From assembly GCA_029261135.1 (NCBI GenBank), contig JAJDBX010000042.1, forward strand, positions 37,672 to 101,671: a DNA stretch of 64,000 nt, in the 5' to 3' direction. Made by a program: the position numbers and the translations under genes. The DNA is from Nitrospirota bacterium. Lineage in GTDB: Bacteria > Nitrospirota > Nitrospiria > SBBL01 > JAADHI01. Of the stretch, positions 17,438 to 26,795 are shown piece by piece. Each line of letters starts with the position of its first letter. Position 1 is the first letter of the stretch. The notes under the pieces are model-generated. The model did no database searches and had not been told where the DNA came from. It saw only the letters and a list, made by a program, of their open reading frames with translations.

Positions 17438-19012
17438 ATGAAACGATCTTTTTTTGTGGCACTACTCATTTTTGTTGTTTTGAATGCGAGTTCTAATGGG
17501 CGCGCTGCCTTTGCTCAAATGGATCAGATGAAGGACATGGGCGGTAAAAAAATAAAGATGCCCATGAAACAAAGCGCATCCGGCAATAAAACGCCCGAAG
17601 GGCAGGTGCCAGTCATGCTCACGCCGCACAAACAAAAACTGGTGGGCGTAAAGACCCGGATTGTGTCTCAAAAACCCATGAAGAAGATGATCCGCACCAT
17701 CGGTCGTGTGGACTACAACGAACGGACTTTAACAACAGTCACCACCAAAATCGAAGGCTGGATTGAAGATCTCTCTGTGGATGCAACTGGCATGGCAATC
17801 AAAAAAGGCAAACCGCTCTATTCAATCTACAGCCCGAAATTGCTTCAAACACAGGAAGAATACCTCCTGGCCTTTAAAGCACAAAAAAAAATGAAACGCA
17901 TCAAGGATGGGGGAGGCCTAGCCTCTGCCAGTCGCAGACGGCTGCTGCTTTGGGATGTGACGGAGACACAGGTGCGCGATCTGGAAAAACGCGGCAAGGT
18001 CATTCGCGCCTTGCCCGTGCTTTCCCCCGCCAGCGGTATTGTAACGGAAAAAATGGCCCTAAGCGGCATGTATGTCAAACCCGGCATGGCGCTTTATAAA
18101 ATTGCAGACCTCTCAAAAGTCTGGGTTCTGGCTGATATCTACGAACATGAATTGCCCTGGGTCAAAAAAGGACAAATCGCCGAGGTCACGCTGGCCGCTT
18201 TTCCCGGTCAAGTATTCGAGGGGGAAGTCACCTACATCTACCCCTATTTGAATGAAAACACGCGCACAGCAACCCTTCGCATCGAACTCAAAAATAAAGA
18301 GGGCCAACTCAAACCCGGCATGTACGCGAATGTGGTTTTTTCTGCGGCAGCAACAGAAGGCCTTCTTGTGCCGGAAAGTGCCGTGTTGGATTCAGGGCTG
18401 CGGCAAGTGGCTTTTGTGGCGAAGGCGGGCGGTGTATTTGAGCCTCGTGTGGTTCGGATCGGCAAGCGCTTAAACCATGAAGTTCAGGTCTTAGCGGGTT
18501 TGGCTGAAGGTGAAGAGGTCGTCACACACGGTACATTTTTGATCGATTCTGAAAGTAAAATGATGGCCTCCATGGAAGGCATGATGGGTCTCGTGGGCAT
18601 GGGCGACTGGAAAATGGAAGGCTCCAAAATGGGCGGCATGGATATGCAAATGGGTCAGGGGGAAATGATGATGGCGCAAGCCGACCCCTCCCCTGAACAA
18701 TTGACTGTAGATGGTCTGAAGTTGCAACTGAGTACTGAACCCGCGAAACCGATCCGGGGAGACGTCACACTTCATCTCAAAATCTCGGAAGCCGCTGGCC
18801 AGGCTGTGAGCGACGCAAGGGTCTCCTTCACTTATACGATGGCCATGCCGGGCATGTCCGTAGAAACGGTCAAGACCAAAGCGGGTAAAACGGGTATATA
18901 CGTGGGAAAGGCCTTTCTGGGTATGAATGGAGATTGGCAGACCGAGTGGACGGTTTCACGTCCCAATCAATCTCCGGTGAAAGCCAAGTTTACAGTTCGC
19001 GTAGGAGGATGA
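17438..19012 (+). CDS. cusB: CusB-like RND periplasmic adaptor with C-terminal YtkA-like domain
   Basis: This is a 524-residue membrane-fusion protein. It has a signal peptide, a Met/Lys-rich N-terminus (MDQMKDMGG, KMPMK) resembling the CusB metal-binding region, HlyD-type barrel and hairpin segments (GWIEDLSVD, SPASGIVTEKMAL, LSKVWVLADIYEHEL), a Met-rich linker (about residues 385-425) and a C-terminal YtkA/FixH-like domain from about residue 430. It connects the inner pump to the outer channel and can pass metal to it. GGAGG before the ATG at 17438 fixes the start. The extra domain makes it longer than E. coli CusB, and its role is unknown. Only one base separates its stop from cusA. Confidence 0.9.
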   Translation: MKRSFFVALLIFVVLNASSNGRAAFAQMDQMKDMGGKKIKMPMKQSASGNKTPEGQVPVMLTPHKQKLVGVKTRIVSQKPMKKMIRTIGRVDYNERTLTTVTTKIEGWIEDLSVDATGMAIKKGKPLYSIYSPKLLQTQEEYLLAFKAQKKMKRIKDGGGLASASRRRLLLWDVTETQVRDLEKRGKVIRALPVLSPASGIVTEKMALSGMYVKPGMALYKIADLSKVWVLADIYEHELPWVKKGQIAEVTLAAFPGQVFEGEVTYIYPYLNENTRTATLRIELKNKEGQLKPGMYANVVFSAAATEGLLVPESAVLDSGLRQVAFVAKAGGVFEPRVVRIGKRLNHEVQVLAGLAEGEEVVTHGTFLIDSESKMMASMEGMMGLVGMGDWKMEGSKMGGMDMQMGQGEMMMAQADPSPEQLTVDGLKLQLSTEPAKPIRGDVTLHLKISEAAGQAVSDARVSFTYTMAMPGMSVETVKTKAGKTGIYVGKAFLGMNGDWQTEWTVSRPNQSPVKAKFTVRVGG

Positions 19013-19013
19013 A

Positions 19014-22000
19014 ATGATTGAACGGATCATTGAAGCCTGCGGGCGCAATCGTTTCATGGTTTTTCTGGGTGTCTTTTTTTTCTCTGCCTGGGGAATTTGG
19101 GCAATGAACCGTATTCCGCTGGACGCCATTCCCGATCTCTCCGACGTGCAGGTCATCGTCTTCACCGACTGGCCGGGACGCAGCCCCACGCTTATTGAGG
19201 ATCAAATCACCTATCCCATCGTCACGGCCATGACCGCCGCGCCGAAGGTAAAATACGCACGCGGGCAGTCATTCCTGGGGCTTTCCTTTGTGAATGTAGT
19301 CTTTGAAGACGGCACCGACATGTACTGGGCGCGGAGCCGCGTGATGGAATACATGCAAGGGGTCACGGGCAAGCTGCCGGAAGGCGTCACGCCGACCTTG
19401 GGACCGGACGCCACAGGCGTCGGCTGGGTTTTTGAATATGCCCTCGTCGATGAATCGGGCGACCACGAACTATGGGAATTGACGTCTTTTCAGGATTGGA
19501 CCTTGCGCTACTGGCTGCAAGCCGTCCCCGGTGTGGCCGAGGTCGCCACCATCGGCGGCATGGTCAAGCAGTATCAAATTACACTCGATCCCAACAAACT
19601 TCTGGCCTATGACATCCCCTTAAAAACAGTGATTCAGGCCGTTCGAGAGAGCAACAACGATGTCGGCGGACGGGTCGTCGAGCTTTCGGAGCGGGAATAC
19701 ATGTTGCGCGGCCTGGGTTATATCGAAACCTTGGATGATCTGCGTGATATTGCGCTGGCCTTGCGGGATGACGGCACACCAGTCTTTTTGGGGGATGTCG
19801 CAGGAGTGCAACTCGGGCCGGACATGCGGCGGGGGCTTGCAGATCTGGACGGCGAAGGCGAAGTGGTCGGCGGCGTCGTGGTCATGCGTTTTGGAGAAAA
19901 CGCCTTAAACGTCATCGAAGGCGTGAAAGCCAAGATCAAAGAAATCGAGACCTCATTGCCCAAGGGCGTGAAAATTGTCACGACTTATGACCGATCCGAT
20001 CTCATTTACGGGGCCATCGACACGCTGAAGGAAAAACTGGTCGAGATTACTCTTGTCGTCAGCGTCATCTCCGTACTGTTTCTTTTTCATTTCCGGTCCG
20101 CGCTCGTGGCGATATTAACGCTTCCCGTCGCGATTTTGATTTCCTTCATCGCAATGTATTATTTGGGTTTAAGCTCCAACGTCATGTCCCTGGGCGGCAT
20201 CGCGATCGCCGTCGGCGCGATGGTCGACGCCGCCATCGTCATGATCGAAAACGCCCACAGCCGATTGGAGCAGCAGCCCGAGGCCGACCGCACCACAGTC
20301 ATCATCGAAGCCGTAAAAGAACTGGGACGCCCGCTCTTTTTTTCGCTGCTCATCATCACCATTTCCTTCATGCCGGTTTTCACGCTCGAATCACAGGAAG
20401 GACGACTGTTTAAACCCTTGGCTTATACCAAAACCTTTGCCATGTTTTTTGCCGCCATCGTGTCAATTACCCTGGTTCCAGCACTCATGACCCTGCTGAT
20501 TCGCGGGAAAATATCACCGGCGTCCAAAAACCCTGCCAACCGCATCCTCGTGTGGCTGTATCGTCCCTTTTTAAAAAGCGTACTGCGTTTTCGTGTTATC
20601 ACGCTCATTTTGGCTCTCGTTGCACTTGGCGTGACCGTACCTGTCTTTAAAGAATTGGGTTCCGAATTCATGCCACCGCTCAATGAAGGCACGATGTTAT
20701 ACATGCCGACGACCCTGCCGGGGCTTTCCATCCGCAAGGCCAAGGCCATTTTGCAGAAGCAGGACAAGATGTTGAAGGCCTTTCCGGAGGTCGCACATGT
20801 GTTTGGAAAAATCGGCCGGGCCAAGACCTCGACCGACCCCGCGCCGCTCAACATGGTGGAAACCGTTGTTACTTTTAAACCGCGCGATCAATGGCGACCG
20901 GGACTCACCTGGGACAATCTTATCGCCGAAATGGATGCCAAACTGCAATTTCCCGGCATGCCCAATATTTGGTGGATGCCCATTCAAACCCGAAATGAGA
21001 TGTTGGCCACCGGCATACGCAGTACCCTCGGCATTAAAATTTTGGGCCCAGATTTGGCCGAAATTGAAACTATCGGGCTGAAGATCGAGGGACTTTTGAA
21101 AACTTCGGGAGCGCGTTCCGTTTTTGCCGAACGTGTAACCGGCGGTTATTACATCGATTTTAAAATCAAACGCCGGGAGGCCGCGCGTTACGGCCTGCGG
21201 GTGAAAGACCTCAACGACGTCATCGAATCGGCCATCGGCGGTAAAAACATTTCTCAAACGGTGGAGGGCCGCGAGCGTTATCCCATCAATGTGCGTTATG
21301 CGCGTGAACTGCGGGACGACCCCGAATCGTTACGCCGGGTCTTGGTTGCCACGCCCGGCGGCGCGCAGATCCCCCTTGGACAAGTGGCCGAAATCGCCAT
21401 CAATCAAGGGCCACCCATGGTGCGGGATGAAAACGGTTCGCTGGCAGGCTTTGTCTTTGTGGATGGCGTGAGCGGCGATCTCGGTACTTTTGTCGAGATC
21501 GCCAAAAAAATTGTGAGGGAAAACCTGCTTTTGCCCCCGGGTTATTCCCTGGTCTGGGCCGGACAATATCAATACATGCTGCGTGCAAAAGAAAAGTTGG
21601 CGGTGGTTGTGCCCATGACCCTGCTTATTATTTTTATCATGCTCTACATCAATTTTAAGTCCATCGCCCGAAGCATGATCATCCTTTTTAGTGTGCCCTT
21701 CGCTTTAATCGGCGGGATTTGGGCACTGAAATACCTCGATTACAACATGAGTGTCGCTGTCTGGGTCGGGATGATTGCCTTGGCTGGCGTTGCCTCTGAG
21801 ATGGGCGTGGTGATGCTTACATTTTTGGACGAAGCCCTTGCACGAGAAAAAAAAGCAATAGGAAAATCCGAACAGATCAACTTAAAAGAGACGATCATGA
21901 GTGGGGCGATAAAACGTGTGCGTCCCATCATGATGACCGCCACAACGACGTTCTTAGGTCTGATCCCCATTCTCTGGAGCACGGGAACCGGCGCTGATGT

Positions 22001-22136
22001 CATGAAGCGGATTGCCGCACCCATGGTTGGAGGAATGATCACGGCAACAATCTTGACCCTGTTGATAATCCCAGCGATCTATTCGCTTTTTCAAGGGTGG
22101 CAATTGCGAGAGAAAATAGCAGATGGGCCGAAGTAA
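19014..22136 (+). CDS. cusA: CusA-type heavy-metal RND efflux pump
   Basis: This 1040-residue inner-membrane proton antiporter of the HME-RND family exports Cu(I) or Ag(I). Visible features are the N-terminal helix, the porter sequence GRSPTLIEDQITYPIV, the transmembrane block with GGIAIAVGAMVDAAIVM (proton-relay acid), IKRVRPIMMTATTTFLG and twelve hydrophobic segments. NEMLATGIRS matches the site of a metal-binding Met of E. coli CusA. It starts with ATG directly after the adaptor stop. Codon third positions look richer in G and C than in the polysaccharide genes, which hints at a separate origin. Cobalt/zinc CzcA is the alternative name, but the Met residues favour Cu/Ag. Confidence 0.95.
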   Translation: MIERIIEACGRNRFMVFLGVFFFSAWGIWAMNRIPLDAIPDLSDVQVIVFTDWPGRSPTLIEDQITYPIVTAMTAAPKVKYARGQSFLGLSFVNVVFEDGTDMYWARSRVMEYMQGVTGKLPEGVTPTLGPDATGVGWVFEYALVDESGDHELWELTSFQDWTLRYWLQAVPGVAEVATIGGMVKQYQITLDPNKLLAYDIPLKTVIQAVRESNNDVGGRVVELSEREYMLRGLGYIETLDDLRDIALALRDDGTPVFLGDVAGVQLGPDMRRGLADLDGEGEVVGGVVVMRFGENALNVIEGVKAKIKEIETSLPKGVKIVTTYDRSDLIYGAIDTLKEKLVEITLVVSVISVLFLFHFRSALVAILTLPVAILISFIAMYYLGLSSNVMSLGGIAIAVGAMVDAAIVMIENAHSRLEQQPEADRTTVIIEAVKELGRPLFFSLLIITISFMPVFTLESQEGRLFKPLAYTKTFAMFFAAIVSITLVPALMTLLIRGKISPASKNPANRILVWLYRPFLKSVLRFRVITLILALVALGVTVPVFKELGSEFMPPLNEGTMLYMPTTLPGLSIRKAKAILQKQDKMLKAFPEVAHVFGKIGRAKTSTDPAPLNMVETVVTFKPRDQWRPGLTWDNLIAEMDAKLQFPGMPNIWWMPIQTRNEMLATGIRSTLGIKILGPDLAEIETIGLKIEGLLKTSGARSVFAERVTGGYYIDFKIKRREAARYGLRVKDLNDVIESAIGGKNISQTVEGRERYPINVRYARELRDDPESLRRVLVATPGGAQIPLGQVAEIAINQGPPMVRDENGSLAGFVFVDGVSGDLGTFVEIAKKIVRENLLLPPGYSLVWAGQYQYMLRAKEKLAVVVPMTLLIIFIMLYINFKSIARSMIILFSVPFALIGGIWALKYLDYNMSVAVWVGMIALAGVASEMGVVMLTFLDEALAREKKAIGKSEQINLKETIMSGAIKRVRPIMMTATTTFLGLIPILWSTGTGADVMKRIAAPMVGGMITATILTLLIIPAIYSLFQGWQLREKIADGPK

Positions 22137-22609
22137 AAAGAATATGCCGAGATAAAAAACGAGAGATTTTTTTTTCGACAGGTTAATCCTTTTTGCTTGC
22201 GGCATCATGGGTAAAAACTTCCGGAAAGTGTGATTTTGATATCTTCTAATCTGGGAACCCATCTATCAGACTCCCCATGATTTACAGGAAACGATAAAAA
22301 TAAATCTAGGCCATATCGGTTCTTTGGATCTCTGTTTCAGAGAATGCAGACATCTTTGCTGACAATTCAATCGTCTATCTTGGGAATATGGAGAAAGTGC
22401 TTGAGCCATGAGAAAGCAAAGGTTTATACTTCTCTATTCTAGCCTAAAAAAGCCAACTGATTACGGCAGGCTTTCAGGATACACGATCATTGAATATCCT
22501 TCCTTTTTGGATAAATGGATTTCAATATCGTATGGGTACTAAAACTTTGAAATAAAACCAAATACAGCTCAAAGAACGGACTGTATTTCATATGAAAAAG
22601 GAGCGCATC
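22137..22609. other. Intergenic region without a recognisable gene
   Basis: No convincing coding region is present. A short open stretch near 22330-22410 reads like protein (NADIFADNSIVYLGNME) but has no start, ends at a stop and matches nothing I know, so it may be a remnant. The 3' end of the region holds an inverted repeat described separately. Confidence 0.4.
22560..22588. promoter_or_regulatory. Inverted repeat before the peroxiredoxin gene
   Basis: AAATACAG (22560-22567) and CTGTATTT (22581-22588) form perfect 8-base arms around a 13-base spacer, ending 21 bases before the start codon. The position suits a repressor or redox-regulator operator, or a leader hairpin. The regulator is unknown. 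Confidence 0.5.
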
Positions 22610-23245
22610 ATGGGACTACGATTGGGAGATGAAGCGCCGGATTTTTCGGCGGAAACGACAGAAGGCAAGATCAATTTTCACGAATGGCTGGGGGACAGTT
22701 GGGGGATTCTTTTTTCTCATCCCAAAGACTTCACGCCTGTCTGTACCACAGAGTTGGGCACAGTGGCCAAAATTGTACCTGAGCTAAAAGAACGGAATGT
22801 CAAGGTATTGGCCGTCAGCGTCGATTCACTGGATGATCACATCGCTTGGATCAAAGATATCAATGAAACGCAGGACACGACAGTGGGTTTTCCGATCATT
22901 GCCGACCCTGAAAAGAAAGTCGCAAATTTATACGACATGATCCACCCCAATGCCCTCGACAATATGACAGTTCGCTCGGTCTTTATTATCGGTCCTGATA
23001 AGAAAATCAAGCTGACTCTAACCTATCCGGCCTCTGCGGGACGAAATTTTGATGAAATACGACGTGTGGTCGATTCTCTGCAATTGACAGCCGAGTATTC
23101 AGTCGCAACCCCGGCGAACTGGAAGGATGGGGATGACGTCATTATCGCCCCTGCTGTGAGCGATGAACAGATTCCCTCAAAGTTTCCAAAAGGGCACAAG
23201 GTTATCAAACCCTACTTGAGATACACACCTCAACCCAATAAGTAG
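22610..23245 (+). CDS. 1-Cys peroxiredoxin (Prx6-like)
   Basis: This 211-residue thiol peroxidase reduces hydrogen peroxide and organic hydroperoxides. The active site is HPKDFTPVCTTELG with the peroxidatic Cys about residue 46. The Prx6-type features IADPEKKVANLYDMIHP, IGPDKKIKLTLTYPASAGRNFDE and a long C-terminal arm match 1-Cys enzymes. The frame could start at 22592, but AAGGAG lies six bases before the ATG at 22610, which is therefore used. It stands alone between the Cus pump and an ABC module, and an inverted repeat lies just upstream. It is probably cytoplasmic, as no signal peptide is seen. Confidence 0.95.
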   Translation: MGLRLGDEAPDFSAETTEGKINFHEWLGDSWGILFSHPKDFTPVCTTELGTVAKIVPELKERNVKVLAVSVDSLDDHIAWIKDINETQDTTVGFPIIADPEKKVANLYDMIHPNALDNMTVRSVFIIGPDKKIKLTLTYPASAGRNFDEIRRVVDSLQLTAEYSVATPANWKDGDDVIIAPAVSDEQIPSKFPKGHKVIKPYLRYTPQPNK

Positions 23246-23258
23246 AGTCTGAAAAAAT

Positions 23259-23295
23259 TTAACCGGGGGCCGTGAGTTCAACGGCTCCCGGTTAA
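23259..23295. terminator. Strong hairpin after the peroxiredoxin gene
   Basis: TTAACCGGG.GCCGT pairs with ACGGC.CCCGGTTAA across a short loop. The T-run needed for intrinsic termination is on the minus strand (AAATTTTTTC), while plus-strand RNA would end in A-rich sequence. It may still stabilise or terminate the peroxiredoxin transcript. Confidence 0.5.
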
Positions 23296-23467
23296 AAACC
23301 CTCTCAGGGAACGCTGTTTCCAAAGTCATCTCATTTCTTGTACGCCATCCTGAACTGTCCCTCCCTTGACGACGACAAGGATTCTTGACACAGAATAAAG
23401 CATTACTGTATCGTTCTCGGTCGGTGTTCGCTTGATAAAATGGCCTTTTTTAATATAGGGACTCAAT

Positions 23468-24442
23468 ATGATTTCGGTTGAAGGACTCGGAAAACGATAC
23501 GGGGACGTCATTGCCATTGATGACGTCAATTTCAGTGTCGGAAAAGGGGAAGTCCTCGCTTTTTTAGGGCCGAATGGCGCAGGTAAAACAACGACGATGC
23601 GCATCCTCACCTGTTTCATGCCCGCAAGCAGTGGCACAGCAAGCATCGCCGGATATGATATTTTTGAAGCGCCCATGGAGGTCAAACGCCGCATCGGGTA
23701 TCTGCCGGAAACCCCACCCCTTTACCAAGAAATGACGGTCACCGAATACCTCATCTTTGTCGCTAAAATAAAAGGGCTTTCACAAAGCAATCGAAAAAAA
23801 GGACTCATTGGCGCACTTGAAAAAACAGGCCTAAGCGACGTTTCTAAACGCTTGATCGGAAATCTATCCAAAGGCTACCGACAACGGGTCGGACTGGCCC
23901 AGGCCCTCATTCACAACCCTGAGGTTCTCATTTTGGATGAGCCGACTGTGGGACTTGATCCACGGCAAATTATCGAAATCCGCGAATTGATTAAAGGCTT
24001 GGCCCTTGAGCATACCATTATTTTATCGACACACATTTTACCGGAAGCCACTGAAGTCGCCCAAAAAATTGTGATCATTAACCGGGGTCGCATTGTCGCC
24101 GTTGATTCACAGGAACACCTTTCATCTCAGGTGCGAAAATCTGAAAAAATGTCACTTCGTGTCCGCAGTCATCACCCCGATATCTCAGGAAAAATTAAAT
24201 CGATAACGGGTGTCCTTCGGGTCACGCCTCAAGCGGATTCAAATGATCTGGGCTTAGGGTTTATCGTAGAATCAAACCTTGGGGACGATATCAGAGATAA
24301 AGTCGCAAAAGTTGTCGTCGAAGCCGGATGGGGTTTGTTGGAAATGAAGCCACTCAAATTGAGCTTAGAAGACGTGTTTCTCAAACTCACGACTGAGGAA
24401 ACACTTGAAACAATACCGCACACTGAACAGGTTGCTTTATGA
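23468..24442 (+). CDS. ABC transporter ATPase (GldA-like)
   Basis: This 324-residue ABC ATPase has a Walker A (GPNGAGKTT, about residues 35-43), signature LSKGYRQRVGLAQAL, Walker B VLILDEPTVGLD and the switch His in STHILPEA. The C-terminal third is a regulatory region seen in ABC-2 exporters. It energises the permease whose start overlaps its stop by four bases (ATGA). Together with the GldG-like and DUF4340 genes it forms a module common in Bacteroidetes (gliding) and in non-gliding bacteria, with unknown cargo. A possible promoter with a perfect TTGACA at 23385-23390 has a poor -10. Confidence 0.9.
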   Translation: MISVEGLGKRYGDVIAIDDVNFSVGKGEVLAFLGPNGAGKTTTMRILTCFMPASSGTASIAGYDIFEAPMEVKRRIGYLPETPPLYQEMTVTEYLIFVAKIKGLSQSNRKKGLIGALEKTGLSDVSKRLIGNLSKGYRQRVGLAQALIHNPEVLILDEPTVGLDPRQIIEIRELIKGLALEHTIILSTHILPEATEVAQKIVIINRGRIVAVDSQEHLSSQVRKSEKMSLRVRSHHPDISGKIKSITGVLRVTPQADSNDLGLGFIVESNLGDDIRDKVAKVVVEAGWGLLEMKPLKLSLEDVFLKLTTEETLETIPHTEQVAL

Positions 24443-25209
24443 AAAATATCAGCACATTGGTCGGAAAAGAACTCCAGCTCTATTTTATCTCTCCGATTGC
24501 ATACGTGGTTGCCATGGTTTTTCTCGCGATTTCTGACTTCCTTTTTTACAATCAGATCCAATATTTTTCCGGTCTTTCAATGCGCATGATGCAATTTCAA
24601 AATGATCTGCCCGAGCTTAATCTCCATGATGCAGTTTTCCAGCCGACCTTATTAAACATGGGGGTCATCCTCCTTTTAATCGTGCCATTGCTCACCATGA
24701 GACTTTTTGCTGAAGAAAAGAAAGAACACACAAGTGAACTTTTAATGACCTCTCCCATTACGATCACGGAAATTGTCTTTGGGAAATTTATTGCAGTGAT
24801 GTTCGTTTATCTACTCCTCCTCATTCTTTCGCTTCATGTGCCTTTAATGCTTTCTGTTGCAGTGGATGTCTCCTGGAAACCCCTCTTCGCCAGCTATTTC
24901 GGCCTTTTTTTGATGGGCGGCGTCTTTCTCTCTTTTGGGCTTTTTGCCTCAGCTTTGACCGAAAACCAAATGATCGCCGCCGTCATTTCCTTTGGTATTT
25001 TGATTGGACTTTGGATGGTGGGCACTTCTGTCCATGCCGCAGGAGAAAGCGCTTTTCGGGTTGTGGTTAATTACCTTTCCATTTCGAGCCATCTCAGCCA
25101 GTTTGTGAAAGGCTTAATCAGCAGCCGCAGTATCACTTATTTTGTCTCGATGTCTGCTTTAGGACTCTTTTTAACCCACCGCGTCGTCGAATCTCAACGT
25201 TGGAAATAA
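24439..25209 (+). CDS. ABC-2 type permease (GldF-like)
   Basis: This 256-residue membrane protein has about six hydrophobic segments. It opens with the ABC-2 signature region STLVGKELQLYFISPIAYVV. LTMRLFAEEKKEHTSELLMTSP, a hallmark of NosY/GldF-type permeases, follows. It forms the membrane part of the exporter energised by the preceding ATPase, with which it is coupled by a four-base overlap. The GldG-like gene begins about 30 bp later. No substrate can be assigned. Confidence 0.9.
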   Translation: MKNISTLVGKELQLYFISPIAYVVAMVFLAISDFLFYNQIQYFSGLSMRMMQFQNDLPELNLHDAVFQPTLLNMGVILLLIVPLLTMRLFAEEKKEHTSELLMTSPITITEIVFGKFIAVMFVYLLLLILSLHVPLMLSVAVDVSWKPLFASYFGLFLMGGVFLSFGLFASALTENQMIAAVISFGILIGLWMVGTSVHAAGESAFRVVVNYLSISSHLSQFVKGLISSRSITYFVSMSALGLFLTHRVVESQRWK

Positions 25210-25238
25210 TCACGCAAACGATTAGAAAGTTTTAAACC

Positions 25239-26795
25239 ATGTCATTAAAGAAAAGCTTCACCGCGGCCATCGGGGTGTTTGGCGCGCTCTTCGCCATTGC
25301 CGGACTGTTCGTTTACACAATTTTCGGGGAGATGGTCTGGCTCTACACCAGCCTTGAAATCTTTGCCGTCATTCAGCTCTCCATCTTTTCGATTTCGCAT
25401 TTTGAAATGCTCAAAGATTTTTCAAGTCAACGCTCAACAAAATTTGGGGTGAATAGCTTTCTTATGGTGGTTATTTTTATCGCCATTTTAAGCATCATCA
25501 ATTTCATTTTAGCCAGACATGAAGTACGCATAGACCTTTCAGACGGTGGGTCATTTTCCCTTTCCCCCCAAACAGAAAATGTATTGGAACATTTAGAACA
25601 TGAAGTGACATTCATCGGCTTCTTCACGGAACAAGGCACGAACCAAGGGCAGGTGAATCATAGGGGCCGTGCAAAAGATTTGCTTGAAAACTACGAACGC
25701 CATAGTCAAAAGGTCTCTTATCGCATCATTGACCCTGATAAAAAGCCCGGTCTGGCAAAACAATATGGGCTCAAAGAATACAATAAAATCGTTGTCGAGT
25801 CTGAAGGGCGTTTTATCATTGCCCGAGACTTGAGCGAAGCCGGCCTGACCTCTGCTCTCATCCGAACGAGCCGGGAAACGAAAAAGACCTTTTATTTTGT
25901 TGAAGGCCACGGGGAACACGGCATTGACGAGACAGGGCGTGAAGGTTATTCCAAGATAAAAGAGGCCTTGGAACAAGAGGGCTTCACTGTAAAAAAACAC
26001 TCCCTTTTGACTGCAGGAACAATCCCAAAAGATAGTGATGTTCTCATTATCGCAGGCCCCAAACGCCCTTACACGAATCAGGAACTGAGTGAGTTAAGAA
26101 AGTACTTAAATCAGAATGGCCAATTGTTTGTGGCCATGGACCCCATGCAGGAAACCGCTTTAGAACCTTTTCTTCTGGAATGGGGAATACAGCTCAAAGA
26201 CGATATTATTCTTGACCCGAGCTCAGGGCTTGGCCCCGCCATTCCCACCGTCAACCCGGATGGCTATCTCGAACACGAGATTGTCCAAAATTTTAATCTC
26301 GCAAGTTTTTTCCCCGTGACCCGATCGGTTTCATTTGATTTATCGAAAGTGAATGCCTATCAGTTCTCCCCGTTTTTACACTCTGGAGAAAACACGTGGC
26401 TCACTGAACAATCCGAAGGCGAATTGGCAGTCAATCCGGAACAGGATCAAAAAGGGCCTATTATTTTTGGTGGGGTGGTGACCTCGAACTCAGGCCATAC
26501 AGATGCTCAGACTGAACAACTACTACAAATGCGAATCGTTGTGGTAGGAGATTCTGATTTTGGGACAAATGGCGTCGCCCGTGCCGCAGGAAATGGAGAC
26601 CTCTTCCAGAACATCATCACTTGGTTGGCCGACGAAGGGGATCTCGTTTCCATCCGTCCCCAAGACATCCCGACCACGACATTACTTTTAAACGATAAGC
26701 AAACGGCAGTGATCTTTTCTGTATCGGTATTAATCCTTCCCATTGGCATCATGAGTATCGGTCTCATCATCTGGCGAAAAAGGCGTCAGTTGTGA
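25239..26795 (+). CDS. GldG-like ABC auxiliary protein
   Basis: This 518-residue protein has N-terminal membrane segments (about residues 10-50 and 70-90), a large extracytoplasmic region with an IFT52/GldG-type domain (VSYRIIDPDKKPGLAKQYGL, FVEGHGEHGID, LIIAGPKRPYTNQELSELRKYL) and a C-terminal membrane helix ending WRKRRQL. Proteins of this kind accompany GldA/GldF transporters. It overlaps the next gene by four bases (GTGA). The domain order is complete and shows no sign of damage. Its biochemical role is unknown in general. Confidence 0.85.
   Translation: MSLKKSFTAAIGVFGALFAIAGLFVYTIFGEMVWLYTSLEIFAVIQLSIFSISHFEMLKDFSSQRSTKFGVNSFLMVVIFIAILSIINFILARHEVRIDLSDGGSFSLSPQTENVLEHLEHEVTFIGFFTEQGTNQGQVNHRGRAKDLLENYERHSQKVSYRIIDPDKKPGLAKQYGLKEYNKIVVESEGRFIIARDLSEAGLTSALIRTSRETKKTFYFVEGHGEHGIDETGREGYSKIKEALEQEGFTVKKHSLLTAGTIPKDSDVLIIAGPKRPYTNQELSELRKYLNQNGQLFVAMDPMQETALEPFLLEWGIQLKDDIILDPSSGLGPAIPTVNPDGYLEHEIVQNFNLASFFPVTRSVSFDLSKVNAYQFSPFLHSGENTWLTEQSEGELAVNPEQDQKGPIIFGGVVTSNSGHTDAQTEQLLQMRIVVVGDSDFGTNGVARAAGNGDLFQNIITWLADEGDLVSIRPQDIPTTTLLLNDKQTAVIFSVSVLILPIGIMSIGLIIWRKRRQL

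Noticed and set aside
20697..21257. 186-residue minus-strand frame inside cusA
   Set aside because: It is the antisense of a strongly conserved RND pump with high GC, which creates long open frames by chance.
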